A stretch of DNA of 64,000 nucleotides from Phytoseiulus persimilis (GCA_037576195.1 CM075102.1:42404745-42468744); one strand, 5' to 3'. Numbered from the stretch's first letter, positions 1 to 14,000 are shown. Notes: generated from the letters alone by a model not told the origin. A program made the numbers and translations.

Positions 1-788
1 TAGTTTATCGTTTCCTATGGCCTTAGATTGAGGGTCTCCGGGTTGAATGGAGGCTTTGTCTGAAGAATATCTGGGAAGTGACGTGGCTGTTATGCATTAT
101 ATAGCGTCTGGTTACTTCTTACTGCTGCCGGAGCAATGATCGCCGGCCGCGAAGAATTCTAGCTGGCGAACTGTCGCGATTGTAGAGCTGCTTTATAAAC
201 TCGATCTACCGGTTGACGTCGGCACGACCCCCCACTCAACGGATCGTTTCCGGCCGCCTTTCGATTGTCGAGTTAAAAAGGCAAAACTGAGGCAGAGCAT
301 GAAAACATCGTTGTTGGAATCGTCACATCTAGTGAGGTCAACAGTTGAAGTAGACGAATCCCTCGCAATTCGATCTAGGTGCCGATCGAGCGTGGTGGCG
401 AATGAGTCGAACGCTCCCGCGCAGACGAAGTCCCTCCGTATAAAAGCTCCGGCGTCCAAAGCCTTTCCGCTCCGCATCAAGAAAAGTGATCAGCGATGCG
501 ACCTTGACCTCGGAAAATTTTGGAGACAACCCGCGCTCGGCGCCCGGTCGGCCGTTCGAATCCGAACGTGAGTCGATTGTTAAGCTCTGTTGAGCCGGGT
601 TGTGTCTTGGCAGAGTTTCTCAAAATCGAAAACAAGAAGCACGTGCGGAACATTGACGGAACGCACAGGGAAAGGGAAGCAAAGGGCCAAGTTTCGTCGA
701 ACCGATGTTCGGCTGGAAGCCAGCGTCGTCCGAGAAATCATCCCTCGAAGACGAATTGGTCTTGTTTCAAAATACTAATTGAAATTCG
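1..788. other. No supported gene
   Basis: Short overlapping frames exist on both strands, up to 118 codons on the plus strand, but none has recognisable domains or a convincing splice context. This is downstream of the minus-strand gene that ends at 789, so part of it is probably its 3' UTR. Confidence 0.4.
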
Positions 789-3700
789 TTATGAAAATGA
801 GGTATTGTTCGGAATTGTTTTGAGGGAAACAAACCTTCGTTGCTCAACGGGTTCGCTGGTCGGTCCATCGGTGTAAATCGTGCCTTGCGAGAAATTGAAG
901 CCTTTTTTCGATGAAGCCTTCACGGTGTTCCTCTGCTGATCTCTCGGTGTGGCGATCGCTCTCGAGCTCGGCCTCTGACTGGGGTCCGGGAGAGGCACAG
1001 GGAAGAAAGGGTCTTCGACCGGGAGATCCTGAGAGGCGGGAATCTTCACCTGAACATCCACGACTTGAACGTTGGGAGTTTTCGATTGAGTCGTGTGTTC
1101 AATAGTGAAGTGCCGGCTTTCTATTGGGATTCGGATTTTATTCCTCACTGGCCTCCGAGTCGGAGCAGCTTCCGGTGAGGTGAAATCGTCCGCTCCGGGC
1201 TGGTCCCGGTTCACCAGAGGCGCTGAGGGCTCCGGTCCCGAGTTCTGAACGCGACGGGGCGGAGGAGGCGCTTGCGGAGCCGGGCTAGATTTCAGATCGT
1301 TCGGTTCCTCGTTACGTTGCATTTGGACCAATTGCTGCGCTCTCGTGCCACGTTCGATCTCGAAACGCTGTCTCTCTTGCTCATATTTTTTCCGCTGCTC
1401 ATTGAAGCGTTTTTCCTCATCCTCAAAGCGCTTCCTGTTCTCTTCGAATCGTCGTTGTTCCTCCTCGAATTTTCGCTGTTGTTCTCTGTATTTCCGTTGA
1501 TCCTCTTCGAACAGTCGTAGCTCCTCGCGGTAACGCCTCTGATCTTCCAGAACGGCGCGATTGAACGTTTGACGTTGCACGGCGGGACTGGGGGCAGGGG
1601 ATAGTGGAACGGGATCGGCAACGGCTTCCGGGGATGCGGGAGCGACTTCTCTCAGTGCTTCATCTTTGTTTCGGCCGGGACTGCCCGGAGAGCCGGTTTG
1701 CTGCCGCAGACGAGATCTCAAGGGAACCACCTGCGTGAACGTCTGCGTTGTCACTGCCCCAGATTGATGTTTACTCTCTATGGTGAAATCAATTGTTTTC
1801 GTTCGAGCATCGCCCAAGCCATCCTGGAAGTTCGGATTCTTCCTCACAATCTGATTCTGCCTTTTGGCCGGACTCTCGGCGCTGGCTTCGGCGTCCCTCT
1901 CGGGCAGGAACGTTTCAGCTCTCGGGAACTCCGTCACGGAGAGCGTGGCAGGATCGAATTCTTTCGCCGAAAATTTCCGTTCCAATTCTTCTCTTTGTCG
2001 CCGGAAACTCTCTTCGAAACTCTCTGCCGAGAAATCAACTTTCGACTGAGCCGGCGAGTCCTGCACGGAAGAGGGCTCCCGGACGGCTTGCCCGAGCGGG
2101 GTCCTCCGTCCGCTATGGAGATCAGCTTCGATGCGGGACATCCTTTCGTCGGAGTCTTGAAATCTTGGTCCAGCGTCAGGAGCGCTGATTTGGTCCCCCG
2201 TCACGCCTTGGATGAACCTGGTGTTTTGTTGGGGAGCCACTTCGCCTGTGTTGACGTCCTGGAAGAGGCCCGTGTCGCGACTCCCGCGACCGGGCTCCGC
2301 GGTTTCCTGTTCGTTCACCGGAATAGTGTTTTGGAGATTGGGGTCAGGAAACGAGCGCTGCTGCACACTCTCCGTGTCCCGTGGGGGCGGCTCCGGAATT
2401 CTCGGGAGATCGGTGGGTGTGATGATATTGTTTGAAGGTCGAATCGTGTTCAACAGGTCATCGGCTGTCACTGCACGCTCGGCCGGAGTCACCGGCGGCA
2501 CGAAATAGATACCGTCCTGCTGTTTCGACTTTTGGGGGGTGAAGTGCACGTTGTCCAGAGTATGCGTGGCAGGACTTTCTTCTCTTTCCAGATGCTTTTG
2601 GGAGAGGCGTCTGTGAGCATCGGAAAGTACAACCGGACGGTTGCCGACGAGGGCGATCTCAGCGGAAACTCCGTTGGCGCGAAAATGCTCATTCTGGATA
2701 CCGCGCTCGTTCGCTTCGCCGCGAGAACCTTGCCCCGGACCTGCAACGGGTAGTCTGCCCACATGAAGAACTTCGTCAGGCTTCGGTGTGGTGATTCTTT
2801 GGACCGGGTGCTGGACCTTGAGCTGGAAGCTGACACCTTGTCCTGAAGAAATTCGATCACAGCGTTAGAGCACGGAAATCGGGAATTCCCGTCATGGTTC
2901 GCTCGGGCCGAATCTCGTCGACTTACCGTTGGCAGGAGATTTCGTATCTAGGAAACTGAAACTCCTCGAGGTGGATGCCTGTTGGTTAGACGCTTTCGTT
3001 TGAAGGAACTTCTCCGGAATACTGGGAGTGAACGTTTGCTGCAGAACCTCGAGAGGTTTTGCAGTGAAAGCAAGCGGGTTGCCTCCGGGGGCGAACGGTC
3101 CGATCGGAGGCGGCGGGGGTCGTGTGGTGGCATCTCTCTGAAAGGACGATATAGCCCTCTTTCACTTTGGAAAAACGGGATATCTGTAGCACTGAGTCTC
3201 CTACAGTAGGGCAGATTCCGTGGGACGCGAGTGGCCGAGCCGTTACGCGCACGTTTGCGCGGTGGTAACGATGACCAGTCAGACCCCGTATTGTCTTCTT
3301 TCTGAGTGACCTTGACGTTGTTGAACACGCAAGGATTCCCACAGCGTTGACAATTGTCCGCGGTTCGTATGACGTGATTACATAACGCGTCGCGGGGTTT
3401 ACGCGAACAAGCTCTCAAGTTGCGGTCTTTCCATTTTGGGAAAAATCCGATCTCAGGAAGACGATTGGACTTGGAATCGTCTTTTTGGCTGGTTAGCTGC
3501 TGCCCCATTCGTTCTTGAAAGTATGAGCTTTTGTGGCTCTGAGTCGAGCATCATCGAAAACCCATCGTGAACACATCGATGGCCGATATTGACGCCGCCT
3601 ACTGACGTGAAAACGAGCGGCACGCCACAGAAGCCGCCCAACTTTCGCTGCCCACCTCCGGGATGAACCCATTACAGCAACGACAGCAGGCGGCAAGTGG

Positions 3701-4429
3701 AAGAATGAGCGACCGACCGACCCACTCTGTGTTAAGGTCAACTGACTCCCCACACTGTTTTCGGATTTGTTCTCCGAATCCAATATCGGACACATAGCAT
3801 TCCTTCACGATGGACAGACTCCCTCGCTTCCTCACGAAATTCCCGCCTGCATCGAACAAACGGTGACAACGAGAAAGACCAATGACGACCGAACCGAGAA
3901 GCTTGTACGCGACTCGCTTGTCTGACAGATTGTGCACAAAACTCGAAAGAACGGACTTCGGCGCGTTAGACAACACAGCAAATCGAGACTCTAGACGAAT
4001 GAGAATTTTTCCGATGGATGGAATGAAAATGAAACGAAACGGGCTCGCTGGTGGAAACTGTTTTCCTAAAACTGCGAGAAGACCGACAGCTCACTGGCAC
4101 AACATCCTCTGCGGGAGGCTTGAGCGGGAAGTCGTGTCCCGTGATGAGCAACGGATGAAGGATTTCTCGGAATGAGTTTGTTCCACAATGTTCATCGATA
4201 TCCCTGAGCTTGAATCAAATGATATCCGTAGCACTGTTTGAGACGTTTGCGGCCCGCTTGCCAAGCTGCGTTCGAGAGTGTTCGGAAGGGGAGCTGGGCG
4301 CCCTCTTCGAGAAATAATCGAGTATCGAGTTGGAGAATAATTGAATCGACCACTCACCGTCTGATCCCTATCTTCGTTTTTGCACACGGAATAATCCAGA
4401 GCACACGCCACAAAGAGTAACCATCTCAT
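789..4429 (-). CDS. Predicted secreted proline/charge-rich protein with aromatic heptad helix
   Basis: I do not recognise the family. The model has three exons: 4429-4358 (24 codons, donor ACG|GTGAGT), 3137-2927 (acceptor CGTCCTTTCAG, donor ACG|GTAAGT) and 2842-789 (acceptor TTTCTTCAG). Phases agree (0, then 1) and give 778 residues. Residues 1-16 (MRWLLFVACALDYSVC) form a plausible signal peptide. Residues 25-95 are proline- and alanine-rich. Most of the rest is polar, with no membrane segment and almost no cysteine. Residues about 526-606 are a very charged Glu/Arg/Lys/Gln helix with Phe or Tyr exactly every seventh residue (532, 539, 546, 553, 560, 567, 574, 581, 588). Two similar stretches flank it: one starts FTIESKHQSG near 447, the other FTIEHTTQSK near 673. 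The longest frame seems to begin with GTG at 2762, but the reading frame continues 5' to the acceptor. An extracellular matrix or cuticle-associated role is inference. Splice structure is fairly secure, function unknown. Confidence 0.75.
1362..1532 (-). repeat. Coding 21-bp degenerate repeat (aromatic heptad)
   Basis: Inside the third exon of the secreted-protein gene, eight consecutive 21-bp steps encode a seven-residue unit. Each unit starts with Phe or Tyr and is filled with Glu, Arg, Lys and Gln, as in FEEEQRR or FEENRKR. Nine aromatic residues are perfectly spaced by seven. Codon usage varies between units, so this is an old or selected repeat and not a fresh duplication. Confidence 0.8.
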
Positions 4430-7400
4430 CTTCGAGATTCCGCTCGCGGGCTCCGGAACCGAAGATTACCACTCGAGATCGACACTCCCTCCGTCTAGCG
4501 ATTGAAACTAACTCCGGACTCGTGATAAGTGAGATCGCAACAACAACGCCACCAAGCAACCCTTCAACCTGCGAATGCGCGAACCGTAGCAGCGTCAGTG
4601 ACTTTTTCTCCGGAGAAAGGGAGGGCTTGCCATCACCACCGTCACCGACAACAACGACCGACGACGACTACGTACTATTCGCTCAGGATATAACACAGGG
4701 CTCGCTGGAACGGTGATGACGCGGCTCCGGTGAAACGACAGTTTCTGGAAAACTCAACTGTACTGAAGCCGCAGTGGCAGCCGAGATAGCGGCGCTCTGT
4801 GCGCGAAAGCAGATCTTCGGCAGAACGCTACTGCTTACACGCGCGGTCCACTGGGGGAATGGGGTCTATCTTTTCCATCGACATCAGGTCAACTTTCGGA
4901 GGTTGAGTGATGAATAGCTCCCAGAGACATTCGGTTTTGGGATCGCCGGACCCCTCCTGACGCGTGATTGACTTCCAACTTCGAAGAGGCTGATCTGTTG
5001 TATTTCGAGTAGAACCCATTCAGCTCTCTTCCAGTTGCTTCCCCTCCACAGAGCTGAGATGTCTACGAGAGAATCCGACAGACGTATAGCGGTTCAGCTT
5101 CGCGAATTCGTAACGTTGTGCCTCAGGTTGACTGAGCTTCACGTTCCCATGGAATGGAAAGGAACGCTCACGGAGTCAACCTTCGAGTTTCTACATACAG
5201 ATTTCTACATACAAGTTATCTCCTTCCATTGAGTGTTTGATATGGGTGTGATCGATTGCGGCTGAGTTCCCAGGAAAACATGCAGCCGACGCCGGCCCAG
5301 TTCCAGTTTCTCGAATAGCGAATCTGAGTTTGGAGCGAGTACGCTCGCACGACCTCCAAGAGAGATTAGGAATAATCACAATTATTATGATGACTCCATT
5401 ATAAGAACGATGATGATGCGAACACAAGGAGAAAAGAAGAAAGTACAATCCAGCTGTTTGAGCAGCCGAAAAGCAGGAAACGACCGTCGCGTTCTCCACG
5501 TTAGCTGCTTTAGCGGGATACACTTAACTAGGCGCTCATAGAGAGCGACGAGATCCTTGTTGCAACCTTCCATTATAGTTTATATCACCCTGGGGTGCCG
5601 CGTCACTGAGCCTTGTATAGTCTTGCTGGCTGGGTTTTTGTATGGAGCCGAAGAATCTCTATCGGTGTGAACGTTCCTGAACTCCCCGAAGACTCGGGTT
5701 GGCCGCATCCACATCCGGAATGAGACCAGCTCAGCCCTCTATTCTTAGGGCAATTGCGTCGATTTGATTAGGTGTGCGATTCTCTTCGCAGTCGTCCCTC
5801 CAGTCGTTAGGAGCGGCCAGCCTCGTTCCGATCGACAGTATCAATTTTTAAGCCACCCGACCAAGCTCGCTGAAAACGAAGCGGAACTCACCCAGAGATT
5901 GCCGACAGAAACCAAGATCTGCTATCAGCGCGAAACGACTCCGATAATAATAGGAAGAATCGTTGAGGTAACAGAACGTGTGCGCATTCAAATAGCCCGA
6001 AGTTTTCCGTCGCGTTGGGCAATCGGAACCTCGCGACTCGGCTCCGAAGATTGGCTCTGCTCTACAATAATTGTCCATTGAGGTCATCACTGACCGGAGT
6101 CAGTTGGCTGGGTAAAAGGGCAAGCGGACACCGGGGACAAGTCGGCCGGTTACGATGTCCATGATGACAACACAATGTCGAAGATTTTCCCAAAAAGTCG
6201 ACTTCCGATCTAAAACGGTCAGTTGGCTTCCAAAAGAGCCGTCAATGCATTCGTAAGCGTTCGCTCACATGAAACTGAGTGCCGATGTTGCGGCCGCAGT
6301 CGTCGTGATCAAGCCCGCCGCGATATCGAAGGATTGGCGTTGCAGCTGAGATCCCCGACTCCAATACAAAGCACCCTTTGTGTGGAGACAAACCTCAAGT
6401 GATTCCTCCTGAGGAATTATGCAACCTCTCCAACGCCTCCCCGATGATCGAGCAGGGGAGCGCGTTCAGATTGCTGAACCGTACCGGGTCAAAACCAAGA
6501 CACTGCGGGGAACTTGCTCGGAAAATCAAATGACGATCTCAATTGTGTCGCGTGCATCAACGTTGGGCATCGAACCCAGCGCTCCCGCTCAAGGAAGCTT
6601 TCACGTGAGAGTGGCCTCGCACGATACATCAGCTAGTCAGACCGAATCTTCAGATCCCTTAACCATTAAATGACCGGAAATTCGGCGCCGAGCGTCGCCT
6701 TCTCGATCGCGTTTCCTCTGCGTATGGCAATCTTCCTGTCTATAGGTTCCTCTGCTTCGGAAATCCTCGATGATTTTCCAGGGTTTCCGACGGGCTCGGC
6801 AGCGCATAGAAGCTGCATGTTTGATTCGCGGACTTCTTGACGTTCGCCGGGCTTCCGAAAAGCGAACAATGACTCACTACCTAGATCTCCTCGCAAAAAT
6901 AATTCTTCCCGATTTGCGGACTGAGGCGATTGCTATTAGTCATCCATGCGGCGGTTAGTTCATCTACCCATTTATCCATCTAGGCATCCAGGTGCCCCGT
7001 GAGTCCATTTAGCCATCACTCTGCCCTCTCGGCTTACGGCTGGTCGTGATTCGTGCCGATGCATCACCGACGATCTTGGAACTGCATCCACTGTTGCCGG
7101 AATTCTGTAGCGGCTACTTGCGTCCCGCGCCGACAATTTCTGCTAACGGAGGGCAATCACAACAAGACGACAGTCACGATGGTGGCGGCAAGGCGAAAAA
7201 TACGCTAACGCAGACAGAAAGATGACGCTGACCATGATTAATTCACGGTCTACATCATTGTGCACAGTAACAACTTTTATTGTCAACCCAAACTTCCGGC
7301 AGGTTTACCGTTGGAAGTGCTGTCACAGAATCCCTCGATGCGCCGTTCACACGATTTTCCGTGATATATCAGAGATACGCTCCTCGCGCTTGAAAGGGGG

Positions 7401-10400
7401 CAGACCTCATACAGATCCCTGCGAACCCAATCGAGCCCGAGGGGGTCCCAACGGCAAGTTGAAAACGATTGATTTGGAATGAAACTTGAAATGAAAGCAT
7501 TTAGGGATGCAATCTCTTCGAAAACTTCTGCAGCCCGTTCGTGGGCGGGGTCGATGTTTCTCAGCTCTGAATAAACCACCCGAAGATTTGTCAACCACGT
7601 TTCCCGGCCTTCCAGTGATGGGGTGTTGGTCTGGCGGTGGTGCTCCATGACGTTTGTATGTAAAGTCTTGCGATAGTATCCGGCTCATGTCTTCTTGTAG
7701 GGGAGAATGTCGAGCGCTCGAAGAGTGAGCATCGTGTTGACGAGAAACGAGGCAAGTTGGCAAGCAAACTTTTTCCGCGTGTCATTGTCTTAATGCAAAC
7801 GGGAGGCAACCGAAGCAAACGAAGACGACTATCGTCACTGCCGTTACCACGAACTCTCATTTAAGTCAAGTTAGTCGCAGTAGCGTCAAGCCGTTCGCCA
7901 ACGCGGGGCCGTCTGCGACGTTCCAGCAGAGTCATTGAAGGGGACGGGTCCCTCCGGTTTTCTTACCACAGACCGCGGCTCAGCCAGCCAAGCAGCCGGT
8001 CAACCCCGTTAATACCCGGACTGGTAAAGTCGTCCTGCCACCGATCTGCTGCTGGTGATACTATTTCACGCATCACAAAGGATCTCAAGAAGATGATGAT
8101 TGTTAGGAAACAGTTTTTGAGGAGAAAAAAAGCGCTCGCCCGATCGCGCCCGCGGAAGGAATTCACCGATTGCCCACCTCCTTCTCGTTAATAGCCGAGG
8201 TTCAGGGATTCTGCTGGACCCAGTTTTCGCTGGGGCACTCAGCTGAATATTGCATAACAAAGGAGCCCTTCTCGTTCCGTTCAGCGGTCAAGGGTTATTC
8301 ATTCATCAGATCCGACTCTTCAGATTCTGTTCGCCGACAGCCAACATGGTGCGGTGGACGAGCTCCTGTGCAGATTGGAAAATATGACGATCCGTCCTCC
8401 GGTCTATGAATCTCTCAATAATACGGCAACTCGACCGGTTATTCCAAGGGTGTTGAGTTCGCCCGTCAGGCGGTTCCGGTTGGGAAAGCGATGGCCGGTG
8501 CCGGCTCGGAACGAATGAACTTTTGAGGAATCAGAAATACTTGGCACGGGAACGGTGGATGCCGAAAGACCGAGATCATGATTGTTGTTTCTGCTGTGGT
8601 GCTCGTGCCCTCTCACCGTCGCGCGGCTTTTGTCGTGGAGATGGCTACACTTCGTTTCGGCCTGGTCAAAATGCTGTCGGGGTCTCATTATTGCCGATGC
8701 TGTTTCCTGGTGGTTGTTCCCAACCGACTATTTCGCTCACACCATCGCTCGGCGAGCGGTTCGCTGGTCGGAATTCAAGGTCGATTCGGAAGAAGATTAT
8801 TTGCCTCCCGCTCAGCTGGCCACAGCCGTTGCTACTGATGTCATGACTGTCAACGATGAACGCTGGCTGAACTGTTGGATGATTCGCTCGTTTGGAATTA
8901 AAGATGCTGAGACGCCCACATCGTGCGCCCAAATCTTGTGAGGGCGAACCATAATTTATGCTGTTCGTTGAGAAAGGACAAAGAATTCCGACTTCTGTGA
9001 AGTCTTTGAGGCTTCGGCTCAGGCGAGAATACATTTACTGACCGAATGATTGATTTATCGTTTAGTGACGAGGAGCAGAAGAAGTAATTTTTCAACCGCT
9101 GTTGGAAGTCTCCGATAGCTGGGCTTGCGCCGACGTAGGCGTTCCTGGAAGTGGAAAACCAAACAGAACGAGTTCCCGTATCCCATTCTATGTTAATCGA
9201 ATCATGACTCTGCACCTCGGATGCGGCCGTACGTGCTAATGCCTGACTCCTCAGAATAGCGGAATCGAGCCCGGGTGAGTTTGCTTGCGCTCTGGGGAAC
9301 GACGATTTGCATGAGCGGTTTTCGGGATCGGAGGATTCTTCTTTCTACTTTCCTTTCTCGGTTGGTGTCCAGACCCGCGACCTTGGAGAATCACATTGAC
9401 CCTCCGCCACGCGCCGGCGGGGGGATCGGGGCGAACAGGGTCGCCCCCGGCTTACTCGCTGGGGGGGGGGGGGCTTTGCACAACATCGTTTCTACGGTGC
9501 CGGCAACAATTATCGATTTTTTTTTGTCGAGCAGCTCCCATGTTATGGATGACAGTCTTCGGCAGACGGAGTATCCTGGACGCGACTCCAACCGCATCCG
9601 TGACATAATACCCAAGGTAAGAGGCCCATGAGCGACAGGCTGCCTGTTACAAAAGTTGCCCGTCGTCGATCTGTTTTCTGATAGAACGTAAAGTCATTTG
9701 ATGACAGCTCGTTCTGTGCGTTTGTATAAGAGCCGTTCAGCAGCATCGGCGAGGAACAATGACATTGTGTACATCAATCTACTCCAGTTTAGGTTTATTA
9801 TCCTCCCAGAGTGCGAGCCGCATCCAAACGATGTTCGTTGTTTCAGCTTGGTTAATGAAGCCGCTGAGAATTTTACAGGGATTGGTCGCTCGAATGGTCG
9901 ACTGACTTCGGGCTTCCAAATTATGACTATAAATTAGTTCATTAGGAGACACAATCAAGGAACAAGTACTCAGACGAGAAATACGGGGGAGAGTTTACAA
10001 TTATCTCGCTAAGATGTGTTCCTCAGCCATAATCAAGGGTATACCAGTGCACACGTGTCTCAGAGCGGGACATGAACACCTCATTCGCTAATCCACGGAG
10101 CAAGTGAAAAAATATAACCCACTCATCCCACTTCTAGCGATGATCCGAGGGCGAGTACTATCCGACCGATGCCGGCAACTCACGCTCGATAAGTGAAGCC
10201 TCCGCATGGCATCGTCTTCGTTGACAACGGGATTCGGTGAAAGTTAGGAAATATCTGAATCCTAACGGCTCCTATCAGGTACCTTGACATTCGCGAACGG
10301 TAAATATAGAAACTCAAGCTGAGCAGGGCCGAAAACACGGACGCTTCCTTCAACATCAGCACGAGCCTCCCCTTCCTCACGGGGGAGAGTTCAGTCTTTC

Positions 10401-10557
10401 GGCTCCGTATCTCAAATTAGGTATATTGAAACTACGTCAAGTTAACAAGTGTCTGTAATGAAATCTCAGTTATGAGCGGTTCTACCAGCCGATATTTACA
10501 CTGAAATAACTCCTCATTCTTTCCCACGGAGAAGATTCAACTACTGCCTGGCGGGCG
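4430..10557. other. Intergenic stretch, no supported gene
   Basis: About 6 kb between two minus-strand genes. I see no open frame with a recognisable domain. A minus-strand frame at 7648-7283 has a protein-like stretch (about residues 18-54) but no good splice sites around it. A run of 13 G lies at 9461-9473 next to GC-rich sequence. A promoter for the gene starting at 4429 should lie just above it, but I cannot point to a convincing core element. Confidence 0.4.
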
Positions 10558-10875
10558 TTATGCCCTCGACTCGCGAGTGCTACAGCAGCTCAATCGCGCG
10601 CTTGTCCGATTTTGTGGCGGGATCGCTCCTTGAGCTTTGCATTGTTGACTCATCAGGGCACGGAGCTGCTTCCAGATGCTGGAACCGGGAGCGGGACAAG
10701 AGAGGAGGCCTTTAGCGGCAGTTAGCTTGACCAGATAGCCAGCTCGACGAGCCCGCTGGTCTGATTGGGCTGAATGAGGAACCGGTGGAAACCTAGAGAA
10801 TTCGAATCGACTAACGCTTGGCAGCTGGACTAGATCTAGCCATATTGTGTCCCAAACGAGCAGGCGAAACCCCAT
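10558..10875 (-). pseudogene. Possible non-LTR retroelement scrap
   Basis: A 105-codon minus frame includes a stretch reading SIWKQLRALMSQQ followed by KAQGAIPP. This resembles the linker between endonuclease and reverse transcriptase in CR1/Jockey-type ORF2 proteins, where a phrase like 'W..LR.LG' is common. No catalytic motif is present and the ends are undefined. It could be chance. It lies just 3' of the PPP2R3-like gene. Confidence 0.25.
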
Positions 10876-11079
10876 AAAGATCTCGATGGCTGTGGATGAT
10901 CACTTCCGAGTACCGGTTCCGGTCTCTGCATTGCTGGGGCATCCGCTGAGAGCCGAAGAGCCATTCTGTCATTGGTAGCCGATATTTACATTGTCGGCTG
11001 GGTTGGCCGGGTGACCGCTAAGCCAGCTGACCACTTCGACTGACTTGTGACCCTGCACGGGTTCTTCCGCAAAGCGCGG

Positions 11080-14000
11080 CTACTCTTCGGAAATCAACAT
11101 TTCGTACTGTTCCTTGGCGTACTGATTCCAAGCAGCTTTGCCATCCTGGAAACGAAATGTCTCTCGGTCAGTTATCTCGTAACCAACTCGTCAACGGAGG
11201 GATCGCGCCTCAATGATGGACGAAACGATTCAGCTGAGTTCTCTGGAACTCGCGGAGCTCACCATTGGTCCCGAGCTGAACGGATCGGTCTGTTCGTGTT
11301 CAAGATATTTCTCGAGGTTGAAAAATGTGTCGAAGAATACCCCAACCTGCGTGAGCGGGTCGATGTCATGAAACCAAGGATCGGATGTTAGTGGAAAGTA
11401 TGCGGAGCGCTCGGGACTTGTCAAGCATCGAACCGAGAATACTCAATTCGTCAATATGGCCAAGGGTATTGAATATGCTCACCGCCTTGGATCTTTTGAG
11501 GTCGCCCAAAGTCAAGAATTTATCGTGTTTGGGCTTGATCATGTCTATCATCTGACAGAGGGCGTCAATGAATGGCATAGCCTGGAGCCCAAGACACTCC
11601 ATTCGCTGAGTTTGCTCCTCATAGAAAAACTCCAACTCGTAGAGCGAAAGCCGACCATCGCCGTCGAGGTCCATGCATCTGTTTTTCCCCGGGGACGAGA
11701 GAAGCAGAGAGTCCGTTAGAGATAAACTGATGCGCGCGGGTGATGTCACAGTCGGCCATCACAACGAAAGGAATGATCGCGCATCCTCCGTCGCCAAAAT
11801 CGTCCAAGTACAATGCTATCCTAAGAATTATTTGTTAACGGACACAGACGTTGATGACAGGGGCAGACATTCTGCTTCATGGGGGATTTCTGTCGACGAT
11901 ACCAATTAACTGATAAGAAGCATTGAATGTCCCGAAACTCGGCGTTAGCGAAACGAAGTCGGCGACAGCAGTACAACAGCCCAACGAAGATGAATGATCT
12001 CGCGGAGCTTAAGGCTCCGTCAGAATTCGGGAGAAATGTTCCTCCTATGGGATTGTTGTTGGCAAGAGCCGATTCGCTGATTTGCACGGATGAGGAGGCG
12101 ACACGAATGTCTCACCTGAACCAATATTCGATCGCTCTGGGGTGTTTCTTGTTCTCCTCGGCGAGGAGGAAATGCACAAAGTCTTCGTAGGACATTCGTC
12201 CCTTGCTTTCAGGAGTTGAAACCACGACGCCGGGGGTAAACATCCTCTCTATGATCCGAGTCGACAGGGCGGCGTTGTTGTGTTTGGCCATATCGTTCTT
12301 ATCGATCCAGAGGTCGTGATCCTCGTCGAGTTCCCAAAACTTGCAGTAGACCACGTAGAAGTGCTCGTAAGAAAAGTAGTCGGTGATCTGTTGGAACAAT
12401 CTCCAGCTCATTAAACACAGAACAAAAGACGGGCCCGGTCTGTCCAAGAGCGCGCGATTTTGTCGTCCGGCATTGTCCCGTCATAAACGTTTTACGCTGA
12501 ATGGCGAGCGACTGGAGAAGATTAATCTCAGGCCCTGGCATCCATATTTTCCTCCCAACGGCGCAAGAACACAGTTTTTGTCTCTCCCTCCTTTCGAACA
12601 AGCAGACGAATGCTATTCGGCATCATCCGGCTCCCAGGAGCTCAAGACGGCTCGACATATCCGCACATACCTCGACTTTATTGCTCATACCGACCTTGTT
12701 TATGTCGTCTTCAATCTCCAGCATACGTATCGTCTGCAGGAGGTTGCTCCGGCGAAGTTCGTCGGCGAACATCTTGTTGGACCAAGTGGCGTTAATGTCA
12801 TAGTAGATCCGGGCTATCACAGTCGTAACGTACCTTGAATACGATATAGATTCGTCTCGTCAATAGGCATGGCCATTTCGATTCTCGATATTTGTCCGAG
12901 CACCTTGCCGGCCTCGAACGGGACGCATTCGGCAACTTTTTCCCCTCAGCGGCTGCAGCGACATTCGGCTCCCGCAGCAACCGATATGCACGACACGGGA
13001 CAATTCAACCGAACAGTAACTGATACGTTCGAAATGGTCGGGAGCACCCTCGGAGGTTTGGAGACGAATGAGGAACGCGAGATTCGAACGCGTGCTCTAG
13101 AACTGAAAAGCCTCTGCTTCCTCACGAGGAGGGCGATCTGGCCTATTTACCTGGAGTGGAACTCTGGAGCTTCGCGCAGAAAATGCAGGCCGGGATGGTT
13201 GGCTATCACATCCAATACCTGCGACAAACGAAGACTGACGTGAGCCGAATCGCAGTATCGAGCGAAACTATCCAAAACGAACAGGAACATGCCAATATGT
13301 CTGTTTGTCCACCCATCTGCTCCTCAGTCTGTCTGTCGGTGGATCGGTATGTCCGCCAAGCAGGCTGCTCGTAGGGCACATCATTGATCGCCGCTCGGAT
13401 CAAACAGTACGTGACAAACGCGTAGACTAACAGATCCAACTCGTTTCCCCCTGAGGTGACTCGGAATCCACTTACAATCGGCTTGAAATCTTCAGGGATG
13501 AGATGATTCCGTTGTCCGTTCGAGAGGATTTTTATGAACCATGAAACCTCGTCGCGACCCGTCAGCATTATTCTGAGAGAGAACGTTCAGAGTTACTGAA
13601 GACACTCCGTGTGCTTGAGTCCCGGCGGAGTTTGGGCCACTTGGCTCCGCAAGGAGTCTGGACTCGAGGTCGGGCTCCGCAGAGAACTAAAACCGGGCGT
13701 GCATAGCGACCACAAGGGGAACGATTGGGGCGGATCATTGGTGCTGAGGGACATCGGAGAAGGAATTCGGGTCGGCGAGAACTTTGCGGGAGTAACCAAG
13801 TCTGTCGCGTTTCTAGTGCACGTTTGGTGACCTCTTTTTGACCTGGTGAATGAACGTTCTTAGGTGCTTACGATTTCCAGTAATTGAGGAACGTCTGCTG
13901 ATGGAGACCTCTGTCAACGGATGTGCCGCCGGCCGCTCTGAAGAGCGCAGTTTTCCAGTATAGAGGTAAATCGCAAGCCTTGACCACCAACGAAAACTTG

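Noticed and set aside
1698..2435. 245-codon plus-strand frame
   Set aside because: It is antisense to the third exon of the secreted-protein gene, whose composition and aromatic heptads show the minus frame is the coding one.
2948..3508. 186-codon minus frame with a cysteine-rich start
   Set aside because: It overlaps the second exon in the wrong frame. The cysteine-rich part (about 3300-3440) lacks a good donor and would need an extra exon that phase does not require.
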